A DNA stretch of 64,000 bases from MTP4 sp052056915 (GTDB lineage: Archaea > Halobacteriota > Methanosarcinia > Methanosarcinales > Methanosarcinaceae): contig NZ_CP195119.1 of NCBI RefSeq assembly GCF_052056915.1, positions 310,001-374,000 on the forward strand, written 5' to 3'. Positions within the stretch are counted from its first letter, which is position 1. Each line of letters begins with the position of its first letter. The translations under genes and the position numbers were made by a program. A model generated the notes under the pieces. It had not been told where the DNA came from, made no database searches, and worked only from the letters and a program-made list of their open reading frames with translations. This document shows positions 1-9,400 of this stretch, one piece after another.

Positions 1-1382
1 TTTTCAACCAGCCTGTTAACGGCTGCAACTATGTCCCCGTCAGTTGCACCCACCGCAATGATGTTGTGGCTGTCATGGGCGATGCTGCTTGCTATGGCTC
101 CTTTTTTCAAGCCTATATTCTTTATGAAACCGACCTGTGCAGGGTCGTCCCCATACCTGCTCAGGACTACCATCTTCAGGATGTCCCGGTCAGGGTCCGA
201 AACCAGGCTGCCGTTTTCCACCTTCGGAATGGCAGCTTCCTGGCCTGTTACAAGCTCCCCGTCCTCGGCAACGATCACCCTGATTTTCCGGTTTACCTTG
301 TTTTCTTCTCCTGGCTGCACAGCCAGTTTAACGTCCTCAGCCGTGATTTTGTTCCTGTTAAAGACGTTTTTTGCAGGGCTTTCTGCAGCCTGGAATAGGA
401 CCTTCCCGTTTTCGTAAACACATTCCCCGTCAATCCAGGTGTTCAGCACGTTGAACGCTTCAAGGTCATCCACTATAATAAAATCTGCAGGGTCGCCTTC
501 CCGAAGCAGCCCGACATTAAGCCCGTAATGTTCCACAGGGTTCAGCACCGCTGCCCGGAGCAGGTTGTAGATGTCGAGCCCCTTCTCCTGCCCGCGCCTG
601 ACCAGCTTATCGATGTGCCCTTCGTAAATCAGGGTGTCCGGGTGGGAGTCGTCGGTGCAGAGCATGACCGATTCGGGATACTCGTCGATCAGCCTGTACA
701 GGGCCTCGAAGTTCCTGGCAGAACTCCCTTCCCGGATCAGCACCTTCATCCCGAGCCTGATTTTCTCAAGCGCCTCTTCGTAAGTGAAACATTCGTGGTC
801 CGTGGAAATGCCTGCCCCCACATATTTTTCCAGGTCGGCTCCCATCAGCCCCGGAGCGTGCCCGTCTATGAGTTTTCCGTACTTCTTTGCCGATTCCAGT
901 TTGGCAAGCACGTCGGGAAACCCATTGATTACCCCGGGAAAGTTCATCATCTCGGAAAGGTAGTGCAGGTCGTCTCTTGCAAGTAGCCGGTCAACAGCCT
1001 CCGGGTCCAGGACAGCCCCTGCAGACTCGAAAGGTGTGGCAGGTACGCAGGAAGGAACCCCGAAACAGACCTTAAGGGGGGCTTTTTTGGCATCCTCGAT
1101 CATGTAATTGATCCCTTCAACCCCCATCACGTTTGCAATCTCGTGGGGGTCGCTAACCACCGCAACCGTTCCCCGGGCAACAGCCATCCGCGCAAAAACC
1201 GAAGGCACGGTCATGGAACTTTCGATATGCACATGCGCATCGACCAGCCCGGGCAGGATATACTGCTCACTGTCATGATCCTTTTCTTCCACACGCAGGA
1301 CTTTTCCGTTTTCAACGGTAAGCTCGCCTTTGAACTGCCGCCTGTCAATAACGTCAACAATGATTCCCTGGAACGTTTTCAT
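1..1382 (-). CDS. ade: Adenine deaminase, C-terminus cut by the window edge
   Basis: Adenine deaminase hydrolyses adenine to hypoxanthine and ammonia in purine salvage; it is a metal-dependent amidohydrolase (family knowledge). Reading the minus strand from the ATG at 1382 gives a protein opening MKTFQGIIVDVIDRRQ, with the metal-binding segment GLVDAHVHIESSM at residues 45-57 and then VVSDPHEIANVMG, both characteristic of adenine deaminases rather than other amidohydrolases. About 460 codons are visible and the frame is still open at base 1; the family is usually about 540-590 residues, so roughly the last fifth is outside. A TATA-like element lies about 25 bp upstream of the start, which suggests a leaderless or nearly leaderless transcript. 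It is transcribed divergently from serC. Confidence 0.93.
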   Translation of the reverse strand, partial: MKTFQGIIVDVIDRRQFKGELTVENGKVLRVEEKDHDSEQYILPGLVDAHVHIESSMTVPSVFARMAVARGTVAVVSDPHEIANVMGVEGINYMIEDAKKAPLKVCFGVPSCVPATPFESAGAVLDPEAVDRLLARDDLHYLSEMMNFPGVINGFPDVLAKLESAKKYGKLIDGHAPGLMGADLEKYVGAGISTDHECFTYEEALEKIRLGMKVLIREGSSARNFEALYRLIDEYPESVMLCTDDSHPDTLIYEGHIDKLVRRGQEKGLDIYNLLRAAVLNPVEHYGLNVGLLREGDPADFIIVDDLEAFNVLNTWIDGECVYENGKVLFQAAESPAKNVFNRNKITAEDVKLAVQPGEENKVNRKIRVIVAEDGELVTGQEAAIPKVENGSLVSDPDRDILKMVVLSRYGDDPAQVGFIKNIGLKKGAIASSIAHDSHNIIAVGATDGDIVAAVNRLVE

Positions 1383-1420
1383 TGGGGTTTATTTCGCCCC
1401 AACAATGTATAAATTTTTCC
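1382..1420 (-). promoter_or_regulatory. Promoter and start-site hairpin of the adenine deaminase gene
   Basis: On the minus strand the sequence GGAAAAATTTATACATTG (1403-1420) resembles an archaeal BRE plus TATA box and ends about 20 bp before the ATG. Between it and the start codon lies a perfect 6-bp inverted repeat, TTGGGG at 1382-1387 and CCCCAA at 1397-1402, abutting the start codon. With the TATA box so close, transcription should begin at or just before the ATG, so the dyad could be an operator over the start site. Nothing else but AT-rich sequence is visible from 1421 to 1697; a second TATA-like run at 1513-1525 could serve serC. Confidence 0.45.
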
Positions 1421-1697
1421 AAAAAACCAGTATTAGGAACTTGGAGAAAAAGAATAAAAAAGGAAGATACAGGTTAATTGGTCGATTACCTTTCATCAAA
1501 TGCGAAAAACTATAGAAATATATAGGCACTTTTTTGTTAGCCACGAACATCGGTTTTGACCATCTAAAAGTAGCACGAAAAGATAAATAAAAGGTACACT
1601 GTTAAGTCTTCGAGGATGGCTACAATTACATGTTCGCCTGTTACTGGAAAATTTCTTATCCCCTAAGACATAACAGTACCAAAAAGGAAAAGATAAA

Positions 1698-2810
1698 ATG
1701 AAACCAACACGAGTTCCTAATAATCCTTGTTTTTCTTCTGGGCCTTGTGCCAAACATCCAGGTTATTCTGTTGAAGAGCTGAAGGATACACCTTTTGGCC
1801 GGTCACACCGGAGCAAACCTGGCAAGGAAAAATTAGCTGAAGCAATTAAAAGAACAAGAGATATGCTCGGACTTCCTGATGATTATCTCGTAGGTATTGT
1901 ACCGGCTTCCGATACAGGCGCTTTTGAAATGTGCTTGTGGTCCATGCTGGGGTGCCGCGGGGTTGATGTTCTGGTATGGGAATCTTTCAGTAAAGGATGG
2001 GCAACCGACATCACTAAACAGTTAAAATTAAAAGATACCCGAGTTTTTGAGGCAGAATACGGGAAATTACCAGATTTAAAGCAGGTCGATTTCAAGAATG
2101 ATGTAGTCTTTGTCTGGAATGGAACTACAAGCGGAGTCAAAGTACCCAACGCCGACTGGATTCCTGATAACCGGGAAGGGCTCACGCTTTGCGATGCCAC
2201 CTCTGCTCTATTTGCTATGGATATACCCTACCATAAATTGGATGTCATTACCTTCTCATGGCAGAAGGTTTTAGGTGGAGAAGGTGCTCACGGGATGCTG
2301 ATTTTGTCCCCGCGGGCTGTTCAGCGCTTAGAAAGCTATACTCCTGCCTGGCCATTGCCCAAGATTTTCCGACTGACCAAAGGTGGTAAACTGAATAAGG
2401 GGATTTTTGAAGGCTCTACTATTAATACCCCATCCATGCTGGCTAATGAAGATTGGCTGGCAACACTAAAATGGGCAGAGTCCGTTGGAGGGCTTAAACA
2501 ACTTCTCCAGCGGACAAATGATAATCTGGCGGTCTTTGAGGCATTTGTTGCTAAAAACAACTGGATCCATTTTTTAGCGGAAACAAAAGAGATAAGGTCC
2601 AGTACCAGTGTCTGCTTTAAAGTTGATTTATCCGACGAAAAGCTTAAAGAACTGATTAAAACGCTTGAGAACGAAAAAGTTGCTTATGACATCGGTTCTT
2701 ACCGTGATGCCCCTTCGGGCTTGCGCATCTGGTGCGGTGCTACCGTCGAGAAAGAGGATTTAGAATGCCTCTGTGAATGGATCGAATGGGCTTACAATCT
2801 GGTTAAATAA
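1698..2810 (+). CDS. serC: Phosphoserine aminotransferase SerC
   Basis: SerC converts 3-phosphohydroxypyruvate and glutamate to O-phosphoserine; in methanogens this feeds serine and also tRNA-dependent cysteine synthesis (established pathway). The 370-residue product opens MKPTRVPNNPCFSSGPC with the SSGPCAKHPG substrate loop, and carries the PLP lysine in FSWQKVLGGEGAHG (Lys190). Length and motifs fit the class V aminotransferase SerC branch shared by Methanosarcina and alphaproteobacteria, which suggests an old lateral transfer (inference). The ATG at 1698 follows an A-rich stretch with a weak GGAAAAG ribosome site. The 3' end is followed within 10 bp by a large inverted repeat. Confidence 0.93.
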   Translation: MKPTRVPNNPCFSSGPCAKHPGYSVEELKDTPFGRSHRSKPGKEKLAEAIKRTRDMLGLPDDYLVGIVPASDTGAFEMCLWSMLGCRGVDVLVWESFSKGWATDITKQLKLKDTRVFEAEYGKLPDLKQVDFKNDVVFVWNGTTSGVKVPNADWIPDNREGLTLCDATSALFAMDIPYHKLDVITFSWQKVLGGEGAHGMLILSPRAVQRLESYTPAWPLPKIFRLTKGGKLNKGIFEGSTINTPSMLANEDWLATLKWAESVGGLKQLLQRTNDNLAVFEAFVAKNNWIHFLAETKEIRSSTSVCFKVDLSDEKLKELIKTLENEKVAYDIGSYRDAPSGLRIWCGATVEKEDLECLCEWIEWAYNLVK

Positions 2811-2816
2811 TAAAAT

Positions 2817-2884
2817 CCTTTTTGTTATCAGCAAAGAAGGGGTCGTGAGAGATCGTTAATACCTTTTTTGCTGATAGCAAAAAG
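2817..2884. terminator. 23-bp inverted repeat downstream of serC
   Basis: Left arm 2817-2840 and right arm 2862-2884 pair over about 23 bp with one or two mismatches, leaving a 21-base loop. The arms begin with CCTTTTTG and contain TATCAGCAAAGAAGG. It sits between serC and the convergent Roco gene and could be a transcript-end hairpin for both. The arm length is also compatible with a small transposable-element remnant, although there is no room for a gene between the arms. Confidence 0.5.
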
Positions 2885-3022
2885 ATGTTTTATCCCTAAA
2901 TTTGTCTCACGCGGACAGATTTTAAATATCCCTCAAAATCCTTTTTTCACACCTGATTTATCAGAGAATTTTTCAATTCTCTTACTTTTTCATCACACTT
3001 TAACTCAAGAAGCTTTTTCTTT

Positions 3023-6000
3023 TTATTTTCCAAGAAATAAATCCGGAACCTGAGGAATTGCAAGCCATTGGGCAAATTTATTATAAGTTCTGCCAACTTT
3101 TTGAGCAAGCTCGATGCCTTTTTGAGTTCCTGTAATAACCTTGCTATATTCAGAATTAGGATCACTTAATTCATCGAGGAATCGATGTAACTTATTAAAA
3201 GGTTTATTCAGTCTTTCTTTTTCACTATTTGCATTTACTTCATCTAAAGTATCCTGAATTTCATCCAACTCACTTTTAAGTTCAGGACTTAAGCTCTTAA
3301 TTTCCTTTCTCAATTTATTAAAATTGGTTTGAATTTGCGGTAAATCTGTCCTTAAGTCTATCTTAATATTTAGATTAACATCTGTTTTTTGTTCGACTTT
3401 TATTATCGGATTAGCTTCAAAACTTGCTGTAACATTAGGACTGAATACAAAAGGTTGCTCTAGTTGTCTTGAGATTTCATTATATTCTCTAAACCTTTCT
3501 TCCCTTCTACTGTAACCGTCTAGTAATAATGAAATTGGTATGTGCTTGAAGCTCTCATGGCACTGGATAGGCCCTTCATTTCTCTTTTCGGCATCTAGAA
3601 GTTTTTCATAGGAGTATCTTTCAGGGCAATTTTCAGAACAGTTGCAAGGAATTTGTTTACTGACTTTTATCTTTTTTATAGAAGTATTTATATGATTAAG
3701 ATGGTAACGGATCACCTCAAGTGCCCCTCTTTTATTTTCACCTTTTATTCTAATCTCGATTTGCTTTTCATCAGGCTTCATCTCTACAAGAGCCCGTGAG
3801 TTCTGTAGTCTGAGCATCACTCCTTCTCTCCAGCAGAAAGGCATTCCATTTTCTTTCTTCTCTATATCTTGATGCATGCGCACGATGAATCGAGTAATTA
3901 TGCCGGCTGGCAAAAAGGAATCATAACAGTAGTAGAAGTACAAATTCTCTTCATCGTCCCACTCAAAATCGGGTGTATTTTTGGGTAAGAGTTCAGCAAC
4001 AAGATAACTTTTTTTATCTGGAAGTTCATACGCAAGTTCAAATTTATTCATTAACTCTATAAGCTGGGGGTAAATGCCTGGAGGATATGTTTCTTTGTCC
4101 CATATTTGATCTAATTCGCTGTGTAGCAGTAAACCTTCGCGCTGGAGAACAGATTTTGCAGACAAAATTTTGTAAAATGCTCCGGTAGCCCATTCAGGTT
4201 TCAGTATTACTATATTCTTTAGTGCGATTCTGTCTTTAAAATGAAGAATTACTCCCAGTTCATGTAAGTTTCCATCTAATGTACTAATATTTTTATCGTC
4301 TAATCCTTCTGAAATACATATTTTATAAAACTCCTCATATGTAATCCAATTTTCTCTTAATTCTTCAAGCTTTTTTCTTACTCTATACCATGACTCCACC
4401 CAAGGGGTTCGCATTAAAGGAAGACTCCAAGCAGTTTCACAAATTTTTTCTTTCAAAATAGAAATTCCTTTACCATCTTCACTATCAACTTTCAAGTCAT
4501 CAACAATTTGGGGGAACTTGCTTTTTAAATCTTTCAGGTTCAAATCATCATCATTTTCATTCATTTTACTCATTACGAGGATTATTGGGCTGCCTTCTCC
4601 AAAAGCTTCAATTGTGTGTAACCAGTAGTATATATTGTCATAGTCCTTTGTTTTCCGGGCATTCCATACAAGAAGATAGACCGAGCGTGTAGTCAGGAAA
4701 AACTGGTGAGTTGCATGGTAGATTTCCTGTCCTCCAAAATCCCAGATATTTAACTTGATTGTACTGTTTCCAGATCCCGGAGCAGGAATACTCCATTCAG
4801 ATCTCTTTATCCCCTCGGTGATTTGATCTTCTACAAATACATCATTAATCAACCTATTAGCAAGACATGTTTTTCCAACTTCTCCATTGCCGACCAGTAT
4901 TAACTTAGCTTCATTATGCTCGAAAGTTTTTGATTGTTTCAGATAAGTGAAAATCGCTTCCACACCCATTAAAGCAATTTCTGGAGTGGGTGAAATTAAT
5001 GGATTTTCAGATAAGTTAAGTGTTGTAAGGTTTTTAAGCTCTACAATTTCTGGTGGCAGTTTTGTCAGCTGGTTCTCAGATAAGTACAGCGTTGTAAGGC
5101 TTTTAAGTTCTATAATTTCTGGTGGTATTTGTGTCAGCTGGTTCCCAGATAAGTTCAGTGTTGTAAGGTTCTTAAGTTCTTTAATTTCTGGTGGCAGTTT
5201 TGTCAACTGGTTTCCAAATAGGTTAAGTGTTGTAAGGCTTTTAAGCTCTACAATTTCTAGTGGCAATTGTGTCAACTGGTTTCCAGATAAGTCAAGTTCT
5301 GTAAGGTTTTTAAGCTCTTTAATTTCTGGTGGTATTTGTGTCAGCTGGTTCCCAGATAAGTTCAGTGTTGTAAGGTTCTTAAGTTCTTTAATTTCTGGTG
5401 GTATTTGTGTCAGCTGGTTCCCAGATAAGTACAGTGTTGTAAGGTTCTTAAGTTCTTTAATTTCTGGTGGTATTTGTGTCAGCTGGTTCTCAGCTAAGTA
5501 CAGTGTTGTAAGGTTTTTAAGTTCTATAATTTCTGGTGGTATTTGTGTCAGCTGGCTCACAGATAAGTCAAGTTCTGTAAGGCTTTTAAGTTCTATAATT
5601 TCTGGTGGTATTTGCGTCAGCTGGTTTCCAGATAAGGCAAGTTCTGTAAGGCTTTTAAGTTCTATAATTTCTGGTGGTACTTGTGTCAGCTGGTTCCAAG
5701 ATAAGTTCAGTGTTGTAAGGTTTTCAAGTTCTTTAATTTCTGGTGTCAGTTTTGTCCGCTGGTTTCCAGATAGGACAAGTGTTTTCAGGCTTTTAAGTTC
5801 TTTAATTTCTGGTGGTATTTGTGTCAGCTGGTTCCAAGATAATTTCAGTGTTTTCAGGTTTTTAAGCTCTTTAATTTCTGGTGGTATTTGTGTCAGCTGG
5901 TTCCAAGATAAGTCAAGTTCTGAAAGGCTTTTAAGTTCTTTAATTTCTGGCGGTATTTGTATCAGCTGGTTCCCAGATAACTTAAGTGTAGTAAGGTTTT

Positions 6001-6253
6001 CAAGTTTGCCAATTTCTGGTGGTATTTGTGTCAGCTGGTTCTGAGATAAATTAAGTGTTGTAAGGTTTTCAAGTTCACAAATTTCTGGTGGTATTTGTGT
6101 CAGCTGGTTCCAAGATAAGTTAAGTTCGGTAAGGTTTCCAAGTTCGCCAATTTCTGGTGGTATTTGTGTCAGCTGGTTCCCAGATAAGTTAAGTTCTGTA
6201 AAGTTTTTTTCATAAGCTTCTCTAACAAGTTGCACCACTCTCTCGTTTGTCAT
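3023..6253 (-). CDS. Roco protein: leucine-rich repeats, Roc GTPase, COR domain
   Basis: Roco proteins are large GTPases related to LRRK2; archaeal members from Methanosarcina are known. Residues 17-430 form 18 tandem 23-residue leucine-rich repeats of the type NLTTLNLSGNQLTQIPPEI. The Roc GTPase domain follows, with P-loop GNGEVGKT (455-462), switch DFGGQE (505-510) and the G4-like SKMN (562-565). The COR dimerisation region follows to about residue 870, then a charged helical tail with EKSLSPELKSELDEI-like coiled-coil character. There is no signal peptide or membrane segment, so it is probably cytoplasmic. The ATG at 6253 follows GAGGTAG on the minus strand. It stands alone; no kinase domain is present. 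Its role in archaea is unknown. Confidence 0.93.
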   Translation of the reverse strand: MTNERVVQLVREAYEKNFTELNLSGNQLTQIPPEIGELGNLTELNLSWNQLTQIPPEICELENLTTLNLSQNQLTQIPPEIGKLENLTTLKLSGNQLIQIPPEIKELKSLSELDLSWNQLTQIPPEIKELKNLKTLKLSWNQLTQIPPEIKELKSLKTLVLSGNQRTKLTPEIKELENLTTLNLSWNQLTQVPPEIIELKSLTELALSGNQLTQIPPEIIELKSLTELDLSVSQLTQIPPEIIELKNLTTLYLAENQLTQIPPEIKELKNLTTLYLSGNQLTQIPPEIKELKNLTTLNLSGNQLTQIPPEIKELKNLTELDLSGNQLTQLPLEIVELKSLTTLNLFGNQLTKLPPEIKELKNLTTLNLSGNQLTQIPPEIIELKSLTTLYLSENQLTKLPPEIVELKNLTTLNLSENPLISPTPEIALMGVEAIFTYLKQSKTFEHNEAKLILVGNGEVGKTCLANRLINDVFVEDQITEGIKRSEWSIPAPGSGNSTIKLNIWDFGGQEIYHATHQFFLTTRSVYLLVWNARKTKDYDNIYYWLHTIEAFGEGSPIILVMSKMNENDDDLNLKDLKSKFPQIVDDLKVDSEDGKGISILKEKICETAWSLPLMRTPWVESWYRVRKKLEELRENWITYEEFYKICISEGLDDKNISTLDGNLHELGVILHFKDRIALKNIVILKPEWATGAFYKILSAKSVLQREGLLLHSELDQIWDKETYPPGIYPQLIELMNKFELAYELPDKKSYLVAELLPKNTPDFEWDDEENLYFYYCYDSFLPAGIITRFIVRMHQDIEKKENGMPFCWREGVMLRLQNSRALVEMKPDEKQIEIRIKGENKRGALEVIRYHLNHINTSIKKIKVSKQIPCNCSENCPERYSYEKLLDAEKRNEGPIQCHESFKHIPISLLLDGYSRREERFREYNEISRQLEQPFVFSPNVTASFEANPIIKVEQKTDVNLNIKIDLRTDLPQIQTNFNKLRKEIKSLSPELKSELDEIQDTLDEVNANSEKERLNKPFNKLHRFLDELSDPNSEYSKVITGTQKGIELAQKVGRTYNKFAQWLAIPQVPDLFLGK
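4964..6205 (-). repeat. Eighteen 69-bp tandem repeats encoding LRRs
   Basis: The LRR part of the Roco gene is a tandem array of 69-bp units, each encoding one 23-residue repeat. Several neighbouring units are nearly identical at nucleotide level (for example 5330-5470), which points to recent unequal crossing-over or gene conversion. Units 7 (QRTKLTPEI), 10 (SVSQLTQIP) and 18 (ENPLISPTP) are the most divergent. Confidence 0.9.
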
Positions 6254-6481
6254 TCATCTACCTCATTTACATAACTTAACTTGGTTCTGGAAAGCTTTCA
6301 ATTAATTTACTATAGTTTGATATCTCAACCTCAAAAGCTTTTTCTTTTTTAGCAAATCCTACTTTTAGGATACATATTTCTCGGAGTCATTTTGAAAATG
6401 AGTTTATGGCTACTCTGAAAAGTGAGCTTAAACCCCAAAACTCGATTAACAATTAATACAACTTATACAATTATTCCCTTC

Positions 6482-9400
6482 ATGTCCCCAAAACCCCTCT
6501 GGCAGTTCTGGATCGACCGCGGCGGAACTTTTACGGATGTCGTTGCCCGTTCCCCGGAAGGAAAACTGATTACCCACAAACTCCTCTCGGAAGCCCCCGG
6601 CCACTACAGCGATGCAGCCATGCACGGGATCAGGCAGATCCTGTACCTGCCGAAAAACGCTCCCCTGCCCACAGAACGGATCGAATCGGTAAAGATGGGC
6701 ACCACCGTGGGCACAAATGCTCTCCTTGAAAGGAAGGGCGAGCGAACTGTTCTTCTTATTACACGGGGCTTCGGGGACGCTTTGAGGATCGGGTACCAGA
6801 ACCGCCCGGATATTTTTGCCCAGCAGATCGAGCTTCCCGAGCAGCTTTACGAAAGGGTGATCGAGGTTTCCGGACGCTGCAGTGCGGACGGGGAGGAGAT
6901 CGAGCCCCTGGGAATTGAGGCTGCAAGAAAGGAGCTGGAAGCTGCTTTTGAATCAGGCATAAGGTCCGCAGCAATTGTCCTGATACACGCATACCGTTTC
7001 CCTGAACATGAGCTCAGGCTCGGAGAACTTGCAAGGGAGATCGGTTTCACTCAGGTATCCCTTTCGCACCAGGCAAGCCCGCTCATAAAACTTGTCAGCC
7101 GTGGGGAAACTGCGGTTGTGGATGCTTACCTTTCGCCCGTACTCCGCAGGTATGTTGACATGGTCCAGCAGACCCTGGAAGATGGGGAAAAAATGAGCTG
7201 CAGGGAAGGAGATGAAGAAAGAAAGAACTGCAGAGAAGAAGGTGGAGAAAGAAAGAGCAGCAGAGATGAAGGTGGGAAAGGTGGGGTTGAAAAAGCCGGA
7301 AAAGAAGAAGCAAGGACAAAAACAAAGTTGATGTTCATGCAGTCCAGCGGCGGGCTTATCGATTCGGGGGCTTTCCAAGGCAAGGACAGCATCCTTTCGG
7401 GCCCTGCAGGTGGGATTGTGGGTGCTGTTGCTACTTCTGCCATGGCAGGGGCAGAGAAGATCATCACTTTTGACATGGGAGGCACGTCCACGGATGTTGC
7501 TCATTACGATGGGGAATACGAACGCAGTTTCGAGACCGAGGTTGCAGGTGTCAGGCTGCGGTCCCCGATGATGCGCATCCATACGGTTGCAGCCGGAGGT
7601 GGGTCGATCCTGCATTTCGAGGCAGGTAGGTTCAGGGTCGGGCCGGATTCGGCGGGGGCTGACCCCGGACCTGCCTGCTACAGAAAAGGCGGGCCTCTTA
7701 CGGTTACGGACTGCAACCTGATGCTCGGGAAACTGCAGCCGCAGTTTTTCCTCAACCTTTTCGGGCCTGAGGCAAACCAGCCCCTTGATTTAGAAGTGGT
7801 ACGCAGGAAGTTTGGCGAACTCGCTGAACAGATTTCATTTGGTCCGGTTGGAAGTACTTCATCTTCTTCATCTTCTTCATCTTCTTCATCATCACCATCA
7901 TCAGTGGAAGAGGTCGCCGAAGGCTTCCTTTCCGTAGCTGTGGAGAATATGGCAAACGCAATCAAGAAAATCTCGGTCCAGCGGGGGTACAACGTAAAAG
8001 AATACACCCTCTGCTGTTTCGGAGGGGCAGGAGCCCAGCACGTCTGCAGGATAGCGGATTCCCTTGGGATGAAGCGCATTTTCATCCACCCGTTTGCAGG
8101 GGTACTTTCGGCATACGGAATGGGGCTGGCTGACCAGAGGCTTATAAAAGAGCATTACGTGGGAGCCGTGCTTTCCGATGAGCTTACGAGGTGGCTTGAG
8201 TCCGTATTTTTTGGCCTGGAGCGGGAAGGCAGGGTGGAAATGCTGGAGCAGGGGGTCCCGGAGAAGGGAATTGCCGTACTTCACAAAGTGCACATGCGCT
8301 ATGAGGGCTCGGATACACAGCTTATCGTGGACTTTGCGGACAGGAAAGAACTTGTGGAAAGCTTCGAGGAAGCCCACAAAAAGCGTTTCGGGTTCATAAT
8401 GGAAGACAAAGCCCTTGTTATCGAGGCTGTTTCCGTGGAGGTTATAGGGGTTACCGAGCGGGTTTCGGACCCCGTAATCAAAATTGATGACATTGCAGAA
8501 CCCACGCCTATTGACACTGTGAGGATGTACAGCTATGGGGAGTACCATGAGACGCAGGTGTTTGCGAGGGAAGCCCTGAAGCCCGGAGCCTGCATTAACA
8601 GCCCTGCCATCCTTACCGAGAAAATCACAACTATAATCATTGAACCCGGCTGGCAGGCCGAGGTAACGGAGCACGACCACCTCCTCCTCAGCCGCAGAGT
8701 CCCGCTTCCGGCCCGGACATCCATCGGGACTGAAGCCGATCCTGTGATGCTTGAGATTTTCAATAACAGGTTCATGTCCGTTGCCGAGCAGATGGGCTAT
8801 ACCCTGCAAAACACCGCCCATTCGGTAAACATCAAGGAGCGCCTGGACTTTTCATGCGCGATTTTTGACAGGGAAGGAAACCTGATCGCAAACGCCCCCC
8901 ATATCCCCGTCCACCTGGGTTCAATGGGAGAGTCCGTAAAAGCCCTTATACGTTCAAAGCTCGGGGAAATGAAGCCCGGGGACGTGTACCTGATAAACTC
9001 CCCTTACCACGGGGGCACGCACCTTCCGGATATAACGGTTGTGACCCCGATGTTTTCCGGCTCCGGAAATCCTGATAATTCTGGAAATCCTGATAATTCT
9101 GGAAATCCTGATAATTCTGGAAATCCTGATAATTCTGGAAATCCTGATAGTTCTGGAAATCCTGATAGTTCTGGAAATCCTGATAGTTCTGGAAATCCTG
9201 ATAATTCTGAAAATACTGAGACGGATGGAAACCAGGCAGAAGAGATCCTTTTCTACACGGCATCAAGGGGCCATCATGCTGATGTGGGCGGGATCACGCC
9301 GGGTTCGATGCCTCCCGGAAGCAGGACTATCGAGGACGAAGGGGTTCAGAGCGAGGGGCTAAAGATAGTCGGACAGGGGCAGTTCCATGAAAAGAGGCTG

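Noticed and set aside
4947..6044. Long plus-strand open frame opposite the Roco gene
   Set aside because: It is the antisense shadow of the LRR repeat array; its serine-rich repeated product has no ribosome site and copies the 69-bp periodicity.
7901..8821. Long minus-strand open frame inside the HyuA-HyuB gene
   Set aside because: It lies opposite conserved coding sequence and shows no protein features of its own.
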